The translations under genes and the position numbers were made by a program. The notes under the pieces are model-generated. The model saw nothing but the letters and a program-made list of their open reading frames with translations. It was not told where the DNA came from and searched no databases. DNA of 64,000 nt, from contig CAVRRQ010000010.1 in the NCBI GenBank assembly GCA_963723595.1, positions 1,054,001-1,118,000 of the forward strand. Reading direction: 5' to 3'. This DNA is from RYN-230 sp963723595. GTDB lineage: Bacteria > Actinomycetota > Actinomycetes > Streptosporangiales > Streptosporangiaceae. Position 1 is the first letter of the stretch, and every line of letters starts with the position of its first letter. This document shows positions 37,207-46,431 of the stretch, in pieces.

Positions 37207-37692
37207 GTGGAGCAGGAAGCACGGTCGGGGTGTCCGATCAACGCCGCGGTCGAGGCGTTCGGGGACAGCTGGAGCCTGCTGGTGCTGCGCGACGTGATGT
37301 TCGGAAACCGACGGTACTTCCGGGAGCTCCTCGCCGGCTCCGAGGAGAGGATCGCCTCCAACATCCTGGCCGACCGGCTCAAGCGCCTGGTGAGCGCCGG
37401 CCTCCTGACACGAGAGGATGCCGGGCCGGGGCGACGGGCGGCCTACAGCCTGACCGAGGCGTCCATCCAGCTCGTACCGGTCTTCGCGCAGCTTGGCCAG
37501 TGGGGCCTGCGACACCGCCCGACGACGAGGCAGCTGCGGGCGCGCGCCGAAATGCTCGCAGCGGGCGGCCCGCCGCTGTGGGCCGAGCTCATGGCCGAGC
37601 TGCGGGCCATCCACCTTGGGACCGCAGCGCCAGAACGGACCGGTCCCAGCGTCATCGAACGGCTCGCCGAGGCATACGCCGCTGCAAGCTAA
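37207..37692 (+). CDS. HxlR-family winged-helix regulator
   Basis: A 161-residue regulator. CPINAAVEAFGDSWSLLVLRD is the family opening with its conserved cysteine. It is followed by FRELLAGSEERIASNILADR and the wing LLTREDAGPGRRAAYSLTEA. The family often senses electrophiles or oxidants through the cysteine. GTG 37207 has AGGGAGG upstream; an in-frame ATG at 37171 would overlap the putative operator. It probably controls the divergent RibD-MBL operon and itself. Confidence 0.88.
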   Translation: MEQEARSGCPINAAVEAFGDSWSLLVLRDVMFGNRRYFRELLAGSEERIASNILADRLKRLVSAGLLTREDAGPGRRAAYSLTEASIQLVPVFAQLGQWGLRHRPTTRQLRARAEMLAAGGPPLWAELMAELRAIHLGTAAPERTGPSVIERLAEAYAAAS

Positions 37693-38096
37693 AGCCGTCG
37701 TCGCATCACCTCGCAGCGCAGAACGAACACGCCATGGCAGGGCCTCCTCCGGTGCACCGCCGGCACGTCCCGGACACGGAACCCTCAACGGGAATCTGGC
37801 AGATGCCAGGCCATGCCCGCAAGGAGCGCCCCGCATACCCCGCCCGGTGAAGATTCCCTAGGGGCGCCCTATCCCGGACAACGTCTCCACCCGCACCAGC
37901 CCGTACAGAACGCCCCGTTCAGGGCGCATCCACACGAACCGGCCCGACGATCGACTTGCCGAGCATATCGGCGGCACTGCGCGCGTTCTCCCTGGCCTTC
38001 GCTCTCACTTCGCGTGACACTGACGATCCGTGGCCTGACGCCAACCTCGGACGAACCCCGGGATGAGCGGTCTGTTGGGATCGCAGGCCGGCGGTG
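37693..38096. other. Intergenic region, no gene seen
   Basis: About 400 bases between convergent genes. No coding frame with family similarity. The minus-strand AraC frame without its frameshift continues to 38005 and is treated as out-of-frame readthrough. Confidence 0.4.
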
Positions 38097-39048
38097 TCAG
38101 GTTCGCGGTGCAGCGGGCCACGCTACGTCGTCGATCGCGAGCCACGGCGCGGTGGCCACGGTGGTGGGCGTGACTCCGGCGATCGCCTTGATCTCGGTGG
38201 AGGTGGGACTGGTCGGCGTAGCCGCTCTGAGCGGCAACGCTCGCGGCGGGGTGACCCGCCGCGAGAAGGTGGGCGGCGTGGTCGAAGCGCACCAACTGCG
38301 CGGCGCGTTTGGGGGTGAGGCCGATCTGGGACCGGAAGCGGGACCACAGGCGCTTGCGGCTCCAGCCGACCTCGTCCGCCAGGCCGTGGACCCGTACCCG
38401 CCCTCGGCTGGTGATCGTCCGCCGCCAGGTGTAAGCGACCTCCGGATCGATCGATGGGCGCTGGTCCAGTCGCCGGCCGAGGACGTCCGCTGCGATCGTG
38501 AACCGTTCGTCCCACGACGTGGCAGCGCGCAGCCTGTCCTCGACCTGCCTGGCGTCGCGGACCCAGACATCTTCCAGGGATGCGACGGTCCCGGTGAGCT
38601 CGATCGATGCGCCGAGCACCGCAGCCGCGACGACCGGCGACAACCGGATCTGGAGGCACTCCCCCCTCCATCCGCCTGCCCGAAGCTGGCCCGGGAGGAG
38701 TCCGGCGACGAAGCTGCCGCGCTGGTGCCGCCGGCCAGAGGATCGGGCCGAGAGGCGGGCCAGCAGGGCCCGGAGGATGAACGGCTGCGGAAGGAGCGCA
38801 TCGAGACTCGGGCCGGTGCTGATCAGCGCGAGTGCCCGCACCAGGTCGGCGCGCTGTTCGGCGAGCGCGGTTGCAACTGTGCGGTCGCTTCTACTCCGGC
38901 AGCGGATTCCCGTAGCGGGTGGGGTGCCCCCTGCTGTCCGCGGCCAGTTGATGCGCGCCGAGGCTCCAACAGCCGACGGCGAGTGGCGCACCTGAAACTC
39001 AGGACAACGTCGAACAGCTCGATATCCTCTGGCTCTCAGCCGATCCAT
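38097..39048 (-). pseudogene. AraC-family regulator, frameshifted
   Basis: The long frame encodes an AraC regulator: GECLQIRLSPVVAAAVLGAS and RVRVHGLADEVGWSRKRLWS, then SQIGLTPKRAAQLVRFDHAA, GYADQSHLHR. At about 38196 the frame leaves the family, and the coherent sequence continues in another frame as EIKAIAGVTPTTVA to a stop at 38097. One missing base explains this. The N-terminal 60 or so residues are also unlike the family and start near a 20-base repeat, so the 5' end may be truncated as well. Confidence 0.7.
38904..38923. repeat. 20-base repeat shared with 20043-20062
   Basis: GGATTCCCGTAGCGGGTGGG occurs exactly in both places, followed by TGCC one base later in each. It contains the dyad CCCG-TAG-CGGG. 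Function unknown; possibly the edge of a mobile or rearranged segment. Confidence 0.5.
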
Positions 39049-39287
39049 ACGATGTCGAAGATCCGGATCAGTTGCGCATCCTCGTCGAGGTAGAAACCCA
39101 GGATGCCGCTGCCCGACCCGAACACGGCCTCACGAAACCGAGCATCATCTCCAGGAGGCCGGACCACCGCATCCCAGGGCTGCCCGGCTAACTCCGCAGC
39201 GCAGTCCACGAGCGCATCACGCGCATGCTCAGGCAGTGAGTGGAATTGAACCTGGGCCCCGCCGCCGAACTCGACCCGGTAACTCAC
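39036..39287 (-). CDS. RelE/ParE-like candidate toxin
   Basis: An 83-residue small basic-to-mixed protein: MSYRVEFGGGAQVQF, a helix HARDALVDCAAELA, and a strand-rich end GILGFYLDEDAQLIRIFDIVW, the layout of RelE-superfamily mRNA interferases. Its ATG overlaps the stop of the upstream DUF6247 gene (ATGA), as in type II toxin-antitoxin operons. Activity not demonstrated by sequence alone. Confidence 0.62.
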   Translation of the reverse strand: MSYRVEFGGGAQVQFHSLPEHARDALVDCAAELAGQPWDAVVRPPGDDARFREAVFGSGSGILGFYLDEDAQLIRIFDIVWIG

Positions 39288-39586
39288 CTCGCCGGCCCGC
39301 GACCAGGCCAGCCGGGGATCACCTGCTCAGCAGCCGCGCTATCGGCCGCCCGGCCATGACTGGCGCCCGCCAGCCGCTCCTCATACCCCGGACTGGAGTA
39401 CGCGACGGCCCGCAGCCGCCACAGTCGCAGCAGCTCCTGAAGCTGACGGAACTGCTCCGGACGCCGCGCCCCTTCCACGGCGGCTGTGTACTCAGCCAGG
39501 AACTGCGCATGGTAGCCCTCAGGCAGCACGGCGAGGATCTCGACCGGGTCATCAGGATCATGATCATCAACTGGATGCGCAGTCAC
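39284..39586 (-). CDS. DUF6247 family protein, candidate antitoxin
   Basis: A 100-residue protein with DPDDPVEILAVLPEGYHAQF, then RRPEQFRQLQELLRLWRLRA, the conserved DUF6247 core. The family is frequently encoded just upstream of RelE-like small proteins in actinomycetes. The tail is proline/glycine-rich and would fold on toxin binding. It sits just inside the right end of an integrative element, where stabilising modules are often found. Confidence 0.68.
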   Translation of the reverse strand: MTAHPVDDHDPDDPVEILAVLPEGYHAQFLAEYTAAVEGARRPEQFRQLQELLRLWRLRAVAYSSPGYEERLAGASHGRAADSAAAEQVIPGWPGRGPAR

Positions 39587-39732
39587 AGCCCACTCCGTTC
39601 AGCGCCTGCATAGGACTGCTGCCCACGCTAGCCCGCACGCCATCAGGGTGCGAACAACATCCCCCGGCGCGCCCCGGCCCTGCCTTGTACCGGATAGGGG
39701 TCACGGTCATCAGATTTAGATCTCCGCACGAC

Positions 39733-40062
39733 CCGGCGACTACACAGCGCAGTCGGCACAAGGAGCCAGATTGATCAAGACCAGGGTGCGCCGAACCCGG
39801 TCGGCAGTCCCGCCCCGAGACGAGGGACTGGAGCTCGAACAGCCGATGAGAGAGTGCTCCCCCAGATTGCGCTCCCACCAGCGCTCCCATTTGCGCTCCC
39901 AGGGCCTGCCCTTCAGCTACGCCCACGACCAGCCTGAAGACCTGCAGCCCACCGCCAGAGCCGGGCGTCTTAGCAGGGACCAGCTCGGACTTGCGCTCCC
40001 AGTGACCTGCACCCAGGCAACGCAGATCGGCCCGAAACCGTCGCTGACCTCGGCGAACGCCG
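39733..40062 (+). repeat. Integrase 3'-end and right-arm module, copy 1
   Basis: Homologous to 42773-43080 and, in its first part, to the 3' end of the integrase remnant at 50330-50430 (CGACTACA..GCGCAGTC ... GATCAAG). It includes three arm motifs (TTGCGCTCCCA type) at 39867-39901 and another at 39991-40001. It therefore looks like debris of an integrase gene plus its attachment arm, 90 bases before att copy C. Confidence 0.75.
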
Positions 40063-40153
40063 CTAAGTCCGACGCCGGAGCACTCTCCTGGCAGCGAGTG
40101 CTCACCCACCGCCAAGCCTCTCCGCTGCTCACCAGCAACGTCCTGACCTGGGA

Positions 40154-40197
40154 GTGGGCGCAACTGGGTTCGAACCAGTGACCCCTCGCTTGTAAGG
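40154..40197. repeat. att copy C: 3' half of tRNA-Val
   Basis: 44 bases identical to the intact tRNA 3' half. Preceded by CTGACCTGGGA and followed by the left-end module GATTGCCACCACCACTCCCCC. Confidence 0.9.
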
Positions 40198-40320
40198 ATT
40201 GCCACCACCACTCCCCCGACCAGCGGCTTTTGCCATGAACCCAGGTCAAAACCGAGCAGGAGCGAGCACAGCCGAGCACCACCGAGCAGCCGCGAGCAAA
40301 GCGCGCTCCCACCTGACGGT
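40198..40320. repeat. Element left-end module, copy 2
   Basis: Closely similar to 35272-35405, including the CGAGCA repeats and a GCGCGCTCCCA arm motif at 40301-40311. The rest of the gap to 40577 shows no gene. Confidence 0.75.
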
Positions 40321-40577
40321 CCCCTCCGTGCCGCTGCTAGACACCATCGCTGGCGCGTCGCCTAGCGGAACCAGAGATCTTACGTACGTTCCAGATGCCG
40401 AGCAACCAGCCACCCAGAGTGACCACCTCACACATCTTCGAACGCCTGCCGGCCATGCATCATCAGCCGCCGAAAACCCCGTTGTTGAGCTCGGCGAACA
40501 GGGCCCATGTGGATGCGTCGAGCGGCCGGATCGTATACGCATTGCCCGTCCTCCCAGATGAGCGTTGCGCTGCCCGC

Positions 40578-41264
40578 TCAGGACTCCTCAGCCGCCTGCG
40601 ACAGTAGACGCGCGAGATCCGACGGCGCGCTGATCATGGGCCAGTGACCGGAATCGATGTCGAGAAACGAGACGGTCTTGCTCTTCGCCAGCTCGGGCAC
40701 CCCGCCGCCGCCGATCCACTCCCTGGCCTGGGCCGGGGTGAACTCCGGACAGATCAGCACCACCGGGACGTCATAGCGGCACTCGTCGGCGAGCCTGATC
40801 ACTCCGCGAGTGACCCCTTCCGGCACCGGGATCGCAGCCGACGCGATGGCCTGCTTTGCGGCGTCGTCCAGATCGGCAGAGTCCGGCCCTTCGAACTCTC
40901 CCCAGCCCGGGAAGGGCATCGCGCCGTCCTGGACGGGGAAGGCGCTGAAGTATGTCTCGCCGTCCGGGGAGGGGAAGCCGCCGATGAGGGCGACCTTGCT
41001 GATCTTGGCAGGGCGGGCGTCGGCGGCGAGCCACGCCAGGCTGCAGGCGGCGGAATGCCCCACCAACATAGGCCTGCCGACAGCCGCATCAACAGCCGCG
41101 ACCACCGTGGCCGACTGGTCCGCGAGCGTCGCCGACGTGTTGCCGTCTCCCTGGCCCGGCAGGGTGACCGGCACGGCGCGGTGGCCGCGGGTCTGGAGCT
41201 GGGCGGCGACGTTGTCCCAGACAGACCCGTCGAGCCACAGTCCGGCGATCAGCAGGATGTCCAT
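40578..41264 (-). CDS. Alpha/beta-hydrolase fold protein
   Basis: A 228-residue hydrolase: DILLIAGLWLDGSVWDN (oxyanion strand), nucleophile elbow GHSAACSLAW, acid region VPVVLICPEFTP and histidine in DSGHWPMI. It resembles small esterase/haloperoxidase-like proteins. Substrate unknown. Divergent from a WYL regulator, which probably controls it. Confidence 0.85.
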   Translation of the reverse strand: MDILLIAGLWLDGSVWDNVAAQLQTRGHRAVPVTLPGQGDGNTSATLADQSATVVAAVDAAVGRPMLVGHSAACSLAWLAADARPAKISKVALIGGFPSPDGETYFSAFPVQDGAMPFPGWGEFEGPDSADLDDAAKQAIASAAIPVPEGVTRGVIRLADECRYDVPVVLICPEFTPAQAREWIGGGGVPELAKSKTVSFLDIDSGHWPMISAPSDLARLLSQAAEES

Positions 41265-41378
41265 ATCCGTTCTCCTTCCCCACTGCGGTCAGGGGGCGCT
41301 TGGCGTGGTCAGCGGATTCTCCCAGCGCTGACCATAGAGGCGGTTCCGGACGATCGGCTTCCTGATTAGTCTGCTGTC

Positions 41379-42374
41379 GTGAAAGCCGACCTGAGCCCCA
41401 CCGGGCGGGCGCTTCGGGCCCTCGAGCTGCTGCAGGCCCAGTCCGGCATTACTGGCGCCCAGCTCGCTGCACAGCTGGGCGTGACCGAACGGGCCGCGCG
41501 CCGCTACGTCGCGATCCTGCGCGAGGCCAATATCCCCGTGGAGTCGACTCAGGGGCCCTACGGCGGCTACCGGGTCGGCCGGGGCATCCGGCTGCCCCCG
41601 CTGATGTTCACCGCCACCGAGGCGCTTGGCCTCGTCATGGCCGCGCTCGACGGCAGCCACGCAGCCGCGGACGCCGACGATCCGGTCGGCGCTGCCCTGA
41701 GCAAGATCATCCAGGCGCTGCCGGAGAACGTCGGCAGGCCGGCCGCCACCATGCGCCGGCATGCCTCCACCGCGCCCGACCGCGGGGCCGTGCGCCCAGG
41801 CACCGAGACGACGGGCGCTCTCGTTGACGCCATTGCGGCCCAGCGCCGGGTGAGCATCGGCTACCGCAGCGAGTCGGGCAGGCGGTGGGAGGAGGACGTT
41901 GACCCCTGGGCCGTCGTCGTCCGGCATGGCCGCTGGTATCTGCTGTGCCACTCGCATCGCGCCGCCGCGGTCCGCGCCTACCGTATCGACCGGATTCAGT
42001 CAGTCGCGGGAGGCGGCGAGCAGTTCCGCGCGCCCGGGGACCTGGACTACGTGGACCTGCTGGAGCAGCATCTGGGGACCGGCTGGGAGTTCGAGACCAA
42101 GGTTGTGTTCGATGCTCCCTTCGATGAGGTCGCCCGGCATGTCAGACCGCCGATGGGCCGCCTCGACCGAACCGACGACGGTGCCCGATGTGTGCTAACC
42201 GGCACCACCAGCAATCCTGTGATGTATGCCGCGGAGTGGCTCGCCGCGATCCCGATCACGATCACGTTCCATGTCGAAGGCGGACCTGAACTCCGCGCCG
42301 CCGTCGGAGCTGTCACGGCGCGGCTGACGGCCGCTCTGGGCGCACCGCCGGAAACGAGCGTCTGCAGCGGGTGA
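41379..42374 (+). CDS. YafY/DeoR-type HTH and WYL-domain regulator
   Basis: A 331-residue regulator. The N-terminal helix-turn-helix is ITGAQLAAQLGVTERAARRYV with a wing at GPYGGYRVGRG. The central WYL domain includes RWYLLCHSHRAAAVRAYRIDR, followed by the WCX extension. WYL domains sense ligands or nucleic acid fragments. GTG start 115 bases from the divergent hydrolase, its likely target. Confidence 0.88.
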   Translation: MKADLSPTGRALRALELLQAQSGITGAQLAAQLGVTERAARRYVAILREANIPVESTQGPYGGYRVGRGIRLPPLMFTATEALGLVMAALDGSHAAADADDPVGAALSKIIQALPENVGRPAATMRRHASTAPDRGAVRPGTETTGALVDAIAAQRRVSIGYRSESGRRWEEDVDPWAVVVRHGRWYLLCHSHRAAAVRAYRIDRIQSVAGGGEQFRAPGDLDYVDLLEQHLGTGWEFETKVVFDAPFDEVARHVRPPMGRLDRTDDGARCVLTGTTSNPVMYAAEWLAAIPITITFHVEGGPELRAAVGAVTARLTAALGAPPETSVCSG

Positions 42375-42430
42375 GATCACCAGCCCGGTAGAAAGTGTTC
42401 CTTGAATCAAGGCCCAGAGCGTTACCCGCG

Positions 42431-42458
42431 GCCGGGCTGGGCACCTCAGCCCGGCTTT
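42431..42458 (+). terminator. Rho-independent-type terminator of the WYL gene
   Basis: Nine-pair stem GCCGGGCTG / CAGCCCGGC with a seven-base loop followed by TTT, 57 bases after the stop codon. Confidence 0.65.
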
Positions 42459-42772
42459 CGGACCGAATGATTTTCGGGAATAGCGCGGTTCCACCCAGCC
42501 ACAGGATCGCCGCGCCGAATCAGGCCGATGAGGATGCGCCTCCACGGAGTGCACTGGTCACCCTCGGTGATGAGGCTGCCATAGCCGCTCGTACCAGAAT
42601 AGCCAGCCCGGATGTCGCCCGACCGCGAACTGATCGCCGTGCCAGTGGGAGGTGACTCCGTCCCGCCACGCTGGATGGCTTCGACGCTGAGCGGTACCTG
42701 GTGAGCTCGGGGTTCAGGCTCCGCTCTGGGCCTATATCCGCCCGGCGCGCCCCGGCCCTCCGCCGACCCACC

Positions 42773-43080
42773 GACTACACAGCGCAGTCAGCGCAAGGAG
42801 CCGGATCGATCAAGCCCACAGTGCCCACAGCGTTCGGCGGTCGCGGCCTTGAGACGAGCGAGTGCCCATTCAATATCCCACGAGAGATTGCGCTCCCACC
42901 AGCGCTCCCAGTTGCCTGCCCTCGAGCCAAACCCGTGACCAGCCCGAAGACCTCCAGTGCACCGCCAGAGCCGGGCGTCTAACCAGAGATCAGCTCGGGC
43001 TTGCGCTCCCAGTGGCCTGCACCCAGGCGAAGCAGACCGGCCCGAAACCTTCGCTGACCTCAGCGAACGGCCCTGGGCGG
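42773..43080 (+). repeat. Integrase 3'-end and right-arm module, copy 2 (att lost)
   Basis: Aligns along its length with 39733-40062: CGACTACACAGCGCAGTC, ATTGCGCTCCCACCAGCGCTCCCA, GCCAGAGCCGGGCGTCT, TTGCGCTCCCAGTG.CCTGCACCCAGGC and TCGCTGACCTC.GCGAACG. Unlike copy 1, no att follows; the sequence passes straight into the next gene, so the end of this element has been deleted. Confidence 0.78.
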
Positions 43081-43083
43081 CGG

Positions 43084-44361
43084 TCAGAAGAAGGTGTCGA
43101 TGGCCTCGACGATCCGGCCGGAGCTGTCCACGAGCAGTAGCACGTTCCACTTCTCGACGGTGGTGCACGGGTGTGAGATGCCGAAGCCGACCCACTCGCC
43201 CACCGTCAGCGCCTCCTTGTCGGGCAGGTCGAGGAACGCGTGCTGGTCATTCAGGGCGACCACGGTCGCGGTCAGGTCGGAGGCGGGACCGCCGGCGGCC
43301 GGCCGCCGCCACATGGCATACGGCAGCTCCTGGTCATAGGAAACGTCGCGGCGGCCCACGTCAACGATGGCCCGGGTCGCTTCAGGGCGAGAGAGGACCC
43401 GGCCCCACACCTCCAGCGCTGGCCTCAGGCATGGGCCGTCGCGTCCCCTGGCCGCCGGAGTCATCCGGTGGTAGAGGCCATGATCATGGGTGACGTAGCA
43501 GCCGGACCGAAGCACGATCTCCGGCGGCGGCCCGGCCAGATCGCCCGGACCGCCCGGCGGCCCGGTGAGGGCGGCCACCACGTCGTCGAAGAAGATCGAG
43601 CCCCCGGCAGTCAGCACCATGGGCCGGCCGGGCGTCTCCTCGATCAGCCCGCGCCGGCGCAGCGTGCCGGCCAGCCGCCGCAGGCGGCGGCAGAACTGCT
43701 GCACCGCGGCGGTCCCGGCGGCGTCCGCAGCGCCGCCCGGGATGCCCTCGTAGCCGGCCACGCCGGCCAGCCGCAGCCGCGCCGACCCGGCCAGGGCCCG
43801 GCCGACCGCCAGCGCGGCGGATTCGTCTCGGGCACCGGCCCGGCCGCCCGGAATACCCAGCTCGATGAGCACGTCCAGCCTGGCACCGCACGGCATCGTC
43901 TCCGCCAGGCCGTTTTCGAGCAACGTCACCCCGTCGAGGCCATCCACGTAACAGAACAGGCCGACCTCGGGGTAGTCGCGGCGCACCGCACCAAGCCAGC
44001 GGATCCCGGCCAGGTCGGTTACCTCGTTGGCGATCAGGATGCGTGGCGCGCCAGCCTTCAGCGCGATCCGGGCCTGGGCGGGGCTGGCCACGGTGATGCC
44101 CCAGGCGCCGGCCGTGAGCTGCCGCCGGTACAGTCTCGGCGCCATGGTGGTCTTACCGTGCGGGGCCAGCCGCACGTTCCGCTGGTCGCACCACTCCTGC
44201 ATGGCCGTGATGTTGGCGTTCAGGGCGTCCCGGTGCAGCAGCGCCACCGGCGAGGCCACCGCGCCCGCGAACGGGTACGCCCCGCGCAACGGCCGCGACT
44301 CGTCCAGCACGGACCGGTACCACCAGGGCGAGCACAGGCCGTTGCTACCAATGATCGGCAC
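43084..44361 (-). CDS. PLP-dependent D-serine dehydratase/D-threonine aldolase-like protein
   Basis: A 425-residue fold-type III PLP enzyme. The PLP lysine lies in LAPHGKTTMAP, the barrel contains IANEVTDLAGI, and the metal site HPCTTVEKW supplies the histidine and cysteine of the DSD1 branch. It acts on a D-amino acid or a 3-hydroxy amino acid. It heads, in orientation, a minus-strand catabolic cluster with an alcohol dehydrogenase, an epimerase fragment, an SDR and IclR regulators. ATG 44361 near the N-terminal family motif. Confidence 0.82.
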   Translation of the reverse strand: MPIIGSNGLCSPWWYRSVLDESRPLRGAYPFAGAVASPVALLHRDALNANITAMQEWCDQRNVRLAPHGKTTMAPRLYRRQLTAGAWGITVASPAQARIALKAGAPRILIANEVTDLAGIRWLGAVRRDYPEVGLFCYVDGLDGVTLLENGLAETMPCGARLDVLIELGIPGGRAGARDESAALAVGRALAGSARLRLAGVAGYEGIPGGAADAAGTAAVQQFCRRLRRLAGTLRRRGLIEETPGRPMVLTAGGSIFFDDVVAALTGPPGGPGDLAGPPPEIVLRSGCYVTHDHGLYHRMTPAARGRDGPCLRPALEVWGRVLSRPEATRAIVDVGRRDVSYDQELPYAMWRRPAAGGPASDLTATVVALNDQHAFLDLPDKEALTVGEWVGFGISHPCTTVEKWNVLLLVDSSGRIVEAIDTFF

Positions 44362-44423
44362 GATCCCCTCCTTCGATGCGCATCACCGATCTAGCCAGCG
44401 GGTGAGGGACCGTTCCATCTCGG

Positions 44424-44733
44424 TTAGCTTCTTCCGAGGGTCATCCGGATCGACCATTCGGCGGTCGGCAGCATCTCGTCACAGCCATAGAGCGTCGTGC
44501 CGGTGAAGGCCGAGCCGTGGACGTGCCGCCCGGGTAGCTCGGCCCGCGGCGTGATCAGCCATTCCCGGCCAGCCAAGCGGTAGGCCAGCGAATCCACCTT
44601 CGCGCCCAGGCCGGGGCGCACGCCCAGCCGGACGTGCTGGTTGGCCAGGACCACGCGGCCGTCCTTCCCGGAGCCGCCCGCCGACGCGCCGGTGGCCACC
44701 TCAGGTCCCTGGGTGCTGTGGACCACCACCGGG
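44424..44733 (-). pseudogene. Aldose-1-epimerase-like N-terminal fragment
   Basis: The frame reads VVLANQHVRLGVRPGLGAKV, then LAYRLAGREWLITPRAELPG and HGSAFTGTTLYGCDEMLPT, typical of the first third of aldose-epimerase/galactose-mutarotase-like proteins. It stops after about 100 codons in unrelated sequence. A GTG near 44730 could start it, just behind the dehydrogenase stop. Truncated. Confidence 0.55.
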
Positions 44734-45790
44734 TCAGTCCTGACCCGGCACGAAGACGATCTTGCTGGCCGGACTCTCCCCGGCCGCCAGCGAGCGGATC
44801 GCCTCGGCCACCCCTGACCAGCCGACCCGCGCCTGGACGAGCTGCTCGAGTTCCGGGTGCCCGGCCAGCCAGGCGGCGGTGCCGCTGAACTCCTCGGCCG
44901 AGTAGGAGAAACTGCCGATGAGCTGGCGCTCAGCGGTGCTGATGGCGTAGGCGTCAAGTTCGACAGCCGGCGCCTGCATGCCCACCAGGACGATGCGGCT
45001 CTGCGGCGCGCTGACCCGGGTGGCGGCGCGGAGCGAGGCCGACGAGCCGACAGCGTCGAGGACCAGGGTGACCTGGCCGTCCGCGCCTCGGTCAGCGCGG
45101 CCGAGTCCGGACCCGAATCGATCACGGCGCTGAAGCCGAGCCGGCTGAGCAGGGTGCGGCGGCCCGGGTTCGGCTCGCTGACCATGACCTGAGCGTCCAA
45201 CCTGCGGGCCGCGATCGCGCAGGCCTGACCGATCGGTCCGCCCCCGATGACAAGCACGCGGTCGGCCGGCCCGCAGCCGCCGCGCACTGCGGCGTGATAG
45301 CCCACGGCCAGCGGCTCGACCAGCGCGCCGGTTATCCCGGACATGGTGCCGGGCAGCGGCACCAGGTTGGCGGCCGGCGCGGCCAGGTACTCGGCGAACC
45401 CCGACGGGATCTCCGGGTTCACCCCGATCACCTTCCGGCCCGCGCAGACGTGGGCGTGGCCAGCGCGGCAGCGCGGGCACCGTCCACAGCCGATGACCGG
45501 GTTCACCGCGACGAGCTGGCCGGCCCGCAGCCCGCCCGCGGCGCTGGCCGAGGTGCCAGCCTCGATGCTGGCCGCCGGGCCGCCCGGGAGAGCGTGAACC
45601 CAGGCCGCAGTCTCGTGACCCATGATCTGCCCCGGGTGGCGCCTCCCGGTCCGGCCCGTGTAGCCGTGGATGTCCGAGCCGCAGATGCCGGTTGCAGCCA
45701 CTTGAGCACGACCTGGTCCGGTCCGGGTACCGGGTCAGGAGCCTCCTCCATCCCGATGTCCCAGGGACCGTGGTAAACGAGGGCCTTCAC
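44734..45790 (-). pseudogene. Zinc-dependent medium-chain dehydrogenase, two frameshifts
   Basis: Three frames join into one enzyme. MKALVYHGPWDIGMEEAPDP starts at 45790. After about 45700 the next frame gives ATGICGSDIHGYTG (catalytic zinc cysteine), GHETAAWV, the structural zinc cysteines CGRCPRCRAGHAHVC and cofactor loop VIGGGPIGQACA. After about 45086 a third frame gives VTLVLDAVGSSASLR to the end KIVFVPGQD. Each shift is explained by one missing base in a G or GC run. Otherwise full length (about 350 residues), so recently broken or misread. Confidence 0.78.
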
Positions 45791-45840
45791 GGGCGAGTCC
45801 TTCCTGTGCCGGCGGAGTCCGGGGCTGGCGGGTCATCTGA

Positions 45841-46431
45841 TCAGCCCGAGTAGGCCGGCGCTGGCGCCGACGGCAGCGCCGCCACCAGGCCGCCGTCGAC
45901 AGGGATCGCTGAGCCGGTGATGAACGACGCGGCCTCAGAGGCGAGGAACAGCACCACGGCAGCCACCTCCCACGGCTGCCCGAGGCGGCCGAGCGGATGG
46001 CTGGCGGCGAGCTTGCTGAGCTGCGCCTCCAGTTCGGCGGCGGCCAGCATTTCCCGCCGCACCATCGGGGTGCCGATGACGCGGGGGTTGACCGCGTTCA
46101 CCCCAACCCCGTGCGGCGCGACCTCCAGAGCCAGCGCGTGCATGAGCGCGTAAACGCCTCCTTCGGAGGCCGCGTACGCGGCGGCCTCCGGCACCGTCGC
46201 CGTGGCGTGCGGGGACGCGGTGATGACGACGGAGCCAGCTCCGCGCTGGTACATGTGCCGCTGCGCGGCCAGGCAGACCAGGAAGACGCTGGTCAGGTTG
46301 ACGTTGAGGACCCGTTCCCGGTGCTGCACGCTGGCGTCGGTAGCTTTCTGCACAGATTCCAGGCCACCGTTGGCATGGACCACGTCGAGCCGGCCCTCCT
46401 GCGCGTCGGCCTGGAAAGGTGCTGAAGTCAT
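45841..46431 (-). pseudogene. SDR lacking its N-terminus and catalytic lysine
   Basis: The frame encodes the last three-fifths of an SDR: VNLTSVFLVCLAAQRHM, SVVITASP, AAYAASEGGVYALMHAL, RLGQPWEVAAVVLFLASEAA and FITGSAIPVDGG. The TGxxxGIG cofactor segment is absent, and the YxxxK motif reads YAASE, with glutamate for the catalytic lysine. Its first ATG overlaps the IclR stop (ATGA), so it may still be translated, but it cannot be a working dehydrogenase. Confidence 0.7.
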
